Of a stretch of 64,000 bases of DNA, positions 61,097-64,000 are shown piece after piece. The stretch's first letter is position 1; each line of letters starts with the position of its first letter. The stretch is from Gammaproteobacteria bacterium. GTDB lineage: Bacteria; Pseudomonadota; Gammaproteobacteria; RBG-16-57-12. The notes beneath the pieces were generated by a model. That model saw nothing but the letters and a program-made list of their open reading frames with translations. It was not told the origin of the DNA and did not search any database. The stretch lies in the NCBI GenBank assembly GCA_022712945.1, contig JAFLJP010000053.1, forward strand, positions 24,040 to 88,039. Direction: 5' to 3'. Position numbers and translations under genes: made by a program.

Positions 61097-63169
61097 TTAA
61101 AAATCGTAACTCGCCTGTACCCAGCCATTGCGTCCGGGCTGGGGGTAGTCGTCCATATAGCTGACAGGGGCAGGGTAGCGAGTCTCTTTATCAAGCAGGT
61201 TTTTAATGCCTGCACGTAAAGTCACCCGGCTATTGGGCACAGCGTAGGTGAGTGTGGTGTTGATGGTGTGGTAGCCGGAGAGATTGCTGCGGGGGTCATT
61301 GGCTTCGCGCTCCCGGCTGCCGACGTAGTGAAGATCCAGTGAACAGGTCACACTGCTGTTGGGTTCCATCATCACGCCGATAGTCCCTAGCCACTTTGCT
61401 GCACCAGCAATCGGGTCGTTGGTGTTTTGGTCGGTGGCCTTGCTGTAGGAAATGTTAGCGTTGAGCTTTATCCATTCTGATAAATATTGTTCTGTCTCGG
61501 CCTCAATGCCACTGAGTTTGGCGTCGCGTAAATTTCCAAAGTTGAGCAACTCTTCCGAAACGATCAGATTGCTCAGACGCGAATGAAACAGGGTAATACG
61601 ATCAACCCGGTTCCAAAGCCGGTGAATATAGGCTAACTCCAGCGTGCGGATTGTTTCGGGCTGTAGAGAGCGGGCCTTGGTATTCCACAGTTCATAAAAC
61701 GTGGGTGGGCGAAAGGCGTGGGCATACTGTATCTTGAAAATATGCTCATTGGAGTAGCGAAAAACCCCCGCCAGCCGGGGTGAGGTGTTGTAGCCTGTAT
61801 CCTTGTAGTGGTCGTAGCGCACCCCTAGCGTGTAGGTGGTTTGATCGCTATAGCGATACTCATCTTGCAATACCAGGCTGCGGATGGTGCGTTTTTTATT
61901 TTCATCGACCCAGTTTTCAGCGCCAGTGAACCGTTGCATTGAGGGCAGTGGTGGCAATACCGGACTAGCAAGATCTACATTGCTCTTTCGCCAGGCGTCT
62001 TTGACTTTAATTTCTTTCAACGAAATACTGACCAGTAAATTATGATTTTGCCAGCCACGCCAGTGCAAATCTATTCCGCTGTTCAGTTGTTGCTCCCGGT
62101 AGAAACCGTTGGCCAGAAAGCCGTTTGTATAGGGGTAGGGGCCGTAACCTGCTGGCAGAATAGTGATATCGAAGCTGTTGTCATAGCGTTGCCAGCCGAG
62201 TTTGAATTGCACAGAAAGCAGGTGACTGAAGGTAAACAGTTGAGATAGATTCAGGTTTTGATGTTTGTTTTGGTAGGCGATGCCGTCATCCGGGCCAGGC
62301 AGCGCATCAAGGGTACCAAAATAGTCACCACGGCCATTGTCAAGCAGTTGGACTTGCAGGGTAAAGTCACGGTAGTTGAGGTTAAACAACGCGGCTTTGT
62401 AATCGGCCTCATCATTGATAATCCCTGGCGCTTTGCTGATGCTCTCTTGGGGTACGGCGGTGTTGTGCAAGACATCTTCGCCTGCCCGGGTACCCGTATC
62501 ATCTCGTAGCCAACGGGCCAGGTTCAGACTGAATTTGACACCGGACTGTTGACTTTCCCTGCTGAAAACACCACCAATAAAGCGAGTGTTAAAACTGCCA
62601 CCACCGATGAAGGCTTGCGACTTATCTTTGCGGGTTACCACATTGATCACACCCGCGTAGGCGTACTCCCCATACAGAGCCGAACCCGGCCCACGAATCA
62701 CCTCGATACGATCCACCTGTTCAATCGGCATTTGCAATACGGGGTCAGCCAGGGCAGAGAGAGCAGCATTGATGGAAACATCATCCAGAAGGATTTTCAT
62801 ATTACCGGAAGCAAAACTGCCACCAATGCCGCGCACCAACGCCACCTGATTGCCGATGCGGTCACGGGACTGCTCGATGCCGGGCACAAATGCCAGCGCC
62901 TCTGCCACGGTTGTTGCCCCACGAGCATGCATCACCTCACCACGTAAAATCGTGATCATACCCGGCACATAATCTGCATTGAGTTTACTGCGGGTGGCAA
63001 TGGTCGTCTCTTCTTCCATGATACCGAGGAGCTGGAAGTCGTCACCCTCCTCCATTTCGCTCAGCAGCTGCTGTAAATCATCCAGACCAGTTGCATAACC
63101 ATTGCCAAGAGTGAAGAGGGGGCTTAATAGGATTAAAAAGAGAGTAAGCGGCCATTTACGATTGTTCAC
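61097..63169 (-). CDS. TonB-dependent receptor
   Basis: Plug domain ATTVAEALAFVPGIEQSRDRIGNQVALVRGIGG; VDRIEVIRGPGSALYGEYAYAGVINVVTR; C-terminal aromatic QASYDF. Confidence 0.92.
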   Translation of the reverse strand: MNNRKWPLTLFLILLSPLFTLGNGYATGLDDLQQLLSEMEEGDDFQLLGIMEEETTIATRSKLNADYVPGMITILRGEVMHARGATTVAEALAFVPGIEQSRDRIGNQVALVRGIGGSFASGNMKILLDDVSINAALSALADPVLQMPIEQVDRIEVIRGPGSALYGEYAYAGVINVVTRKDKSQAFIGGGSFNTRFIGGVFSRESQQSGVKFSLNLARWLRDDTGTRAGEDVLHNTAVPQESISKAPGIINDEADYKAALFNLNYRDFTLQVQLLDNGRGDYFGTLDALPGPDDGIAYQNKHQNLNLSQLFTFSHLLSVQFKLGWQRYDNSFDITILPAGYGPYPYTNGFLANGFYREQQLNSGIDLHWRGWQNHNLLVSISLKEIKVKDAWRKSNVDLASPVLPPLPSMQRFTGAENWVDENKKRTIRSLVLQDEYRYSDQTTYTLGVRYDHYKDTGYNTSPRLAGVFRYSNEHIFKIQYAHAFRPPTFYELWNTKARSLQPETIRTLELAYIHRLWNRVDRITLFHSRLSNLIVSEELLNFGNLRDAKLSGIEAETEQYLSEWIKLNANISYSKATDQNTNDPIAGAAKWLGTIGVMMEPNSSVTCSLDLHYVGSREREANDPRSNLSGYHTINTTLTYAVPNSRVTLRAGIKNLLDKETRYPAPVSYMDDYPQPGRNGWVQASYDF

Positions 63170-63432
63170 ATTGGGTTCCCGTGTTGATCTGTCAAAATAA
63201 CCACTTGATTATTGAGGGTTCCCTTGCGTGGATGAATAGGACTTTTCCAATGACCTCTTGCCATGTTGTAACGTCCAGTATTACTGAGCTGTGGCGATGT
63301 TAAACCGACGTTGACAAGACTATGTTCTCGACCAATACAGGTTAAAGCTTAGTGTTTTTTGGCAGAATGATAGAGGGAACTCATTATTACATTGCTGGAA
63401 TATTCCCCGAAAACAACAAATGAGCGCTGGCA

Positions 63433-63870
63433 CTAACAGCGAAAAATAGTACAATGCGGCATCATGCGCCCGTAGCTCAGCTGGATAGAGCGCCGCCCTC
63501 CGGAGGCGGAGGTCACAGGTTCGAATCCTGTCGGGCGCACCATTTCATATTTTCCGCTTTTAATGTCCTGTAACAGTTTGAAGGGCATCGTAAAATTGGC
63601 GGTTCGAAATCCTGTTTCCCGGTCATAGAGTAGCTTGTCTTTGAAGGCTAGTTTGAGAACCATCCTCTTCTTGGTCAGTTCATCAGAAGCCCAGAGTTCA
63701 CAGGGGTTTCCGATGAATTCAAAAGCGGTTCGAAAAGACTCGTCAAAGGCCGGAAGAGCGCAGCCGCAATTCGCGATTTTTTCCGTTAAAACGATCTTTT
63801 GGCCTTCCAGCTTTCTAATCCGTTTTTCGTAAGCCGAAACAACTGTGTTGCTCTCCGCATCGAGGTATGA
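63433..63870 (-). pseudogene. C-terminal remnant of a serine site-specific recombinase reading antisense through tRNA-Arg
   Basis: LDAESNTVVSAYEKRIRKLEGQKIVLTEKIANCGCALPAFDESFRTAFEFIGNPCELWASDELTKKRMVLKLAFKDKLLYDRETGFRTANFTMPFKLL; in-frame TGA upstream at 63871-63873. Confidence 0.7.
63466..63542 (+). tRNA. tRNA-Arg(CCG), 77 nt with encoded CCA
   Basis: GCGCCCG acceptor stem pairing CGGGCGC; anticodon loop CTCCGGA; GTTCGAATC T arm; ACCA end. Confidence 0.97.
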
Positions 63871-64000
63871 TCATTTCTGGTGTATGAGGAAAAGAAGTAG
63901 CAGCGTATCCTGTTGATTGATCTTGGCAGATCAACAACCAACAAGGAGTACACTGCATGACTGATAGTAATGTTTCTCAACTGCATAAACCAGAACCGAT

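Noticed and set aside
63433-63542. Protein-like reading VRPTGFEPVTSASGGRRSIQLSYGR
   Set aside because: It is the antisense translation of tRNA-Arg; kept only as the 3' run-through of the recombinase remnant, not as a protein domain

Overview
64-kb window of a gammaproteobacterial-type chromosome, probably a chemolithoautotroph (lineage is inference). Read from sequence plus the supplied ORF track; no database search was run. Left to right: (1) 1-19 kb, an exopolysaccharide locus with glycosyltransferases, a Wzx-type flippase, an O-antigen ligase/polymerase-type protein, a hexapeptide acyltransferase, four sulfotransferases, a PEP-CTERM protein, and two secreted proteins sharing an unassigned ~320-aa C-terminal domain. 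(2) 19-29.3 kb, a group 3b-like [NiFe]-hydrogenase operon, whose catalytic subunit has a C-terminal M52 maturation-protease-like domain, divergent from hypCABDFE. (3) 29.5-37.4 kb, a thioredoxin-fold protein and tkt-gap-pgk-pyk-fba. (4) 37.6-43 kb, a cysteine-free Rrf2 regulator, glyQS, gmhB and a PlsC-type acyltransferase. (5) 43.3-52.3 kb, an accessory zone: a frameshifted TpsA/FHA-like gene, an FHA-like polymorphic toxin with candidate immunity gene, a PhoX remnant, an IS1595-type transposase remnant and a TonB-domain lipoprotein. (6) 52.3-60 kb, molybdenum cofactor genes with a PLP enzyme and a Fic-wHTH gene. (7) 60-64 kb, an AttH/CrtC-like protein, a TonB-dependent receptor, tRNA-Arg(CCG) and a serine-recombinase remnant. 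Small repeats found by eye include two IS66-like MITEs (8-bp flanking repeats), one IS1380-like MITE (5-bp TSD), one CTAG-flanked palindromic element and one REPIN overlapping the hypB stop codon. Best candidate for new biology: the hydrogenase-protease fusion. Next: the paired secreted proteins in the sulfotransferase-rich EPS locus.
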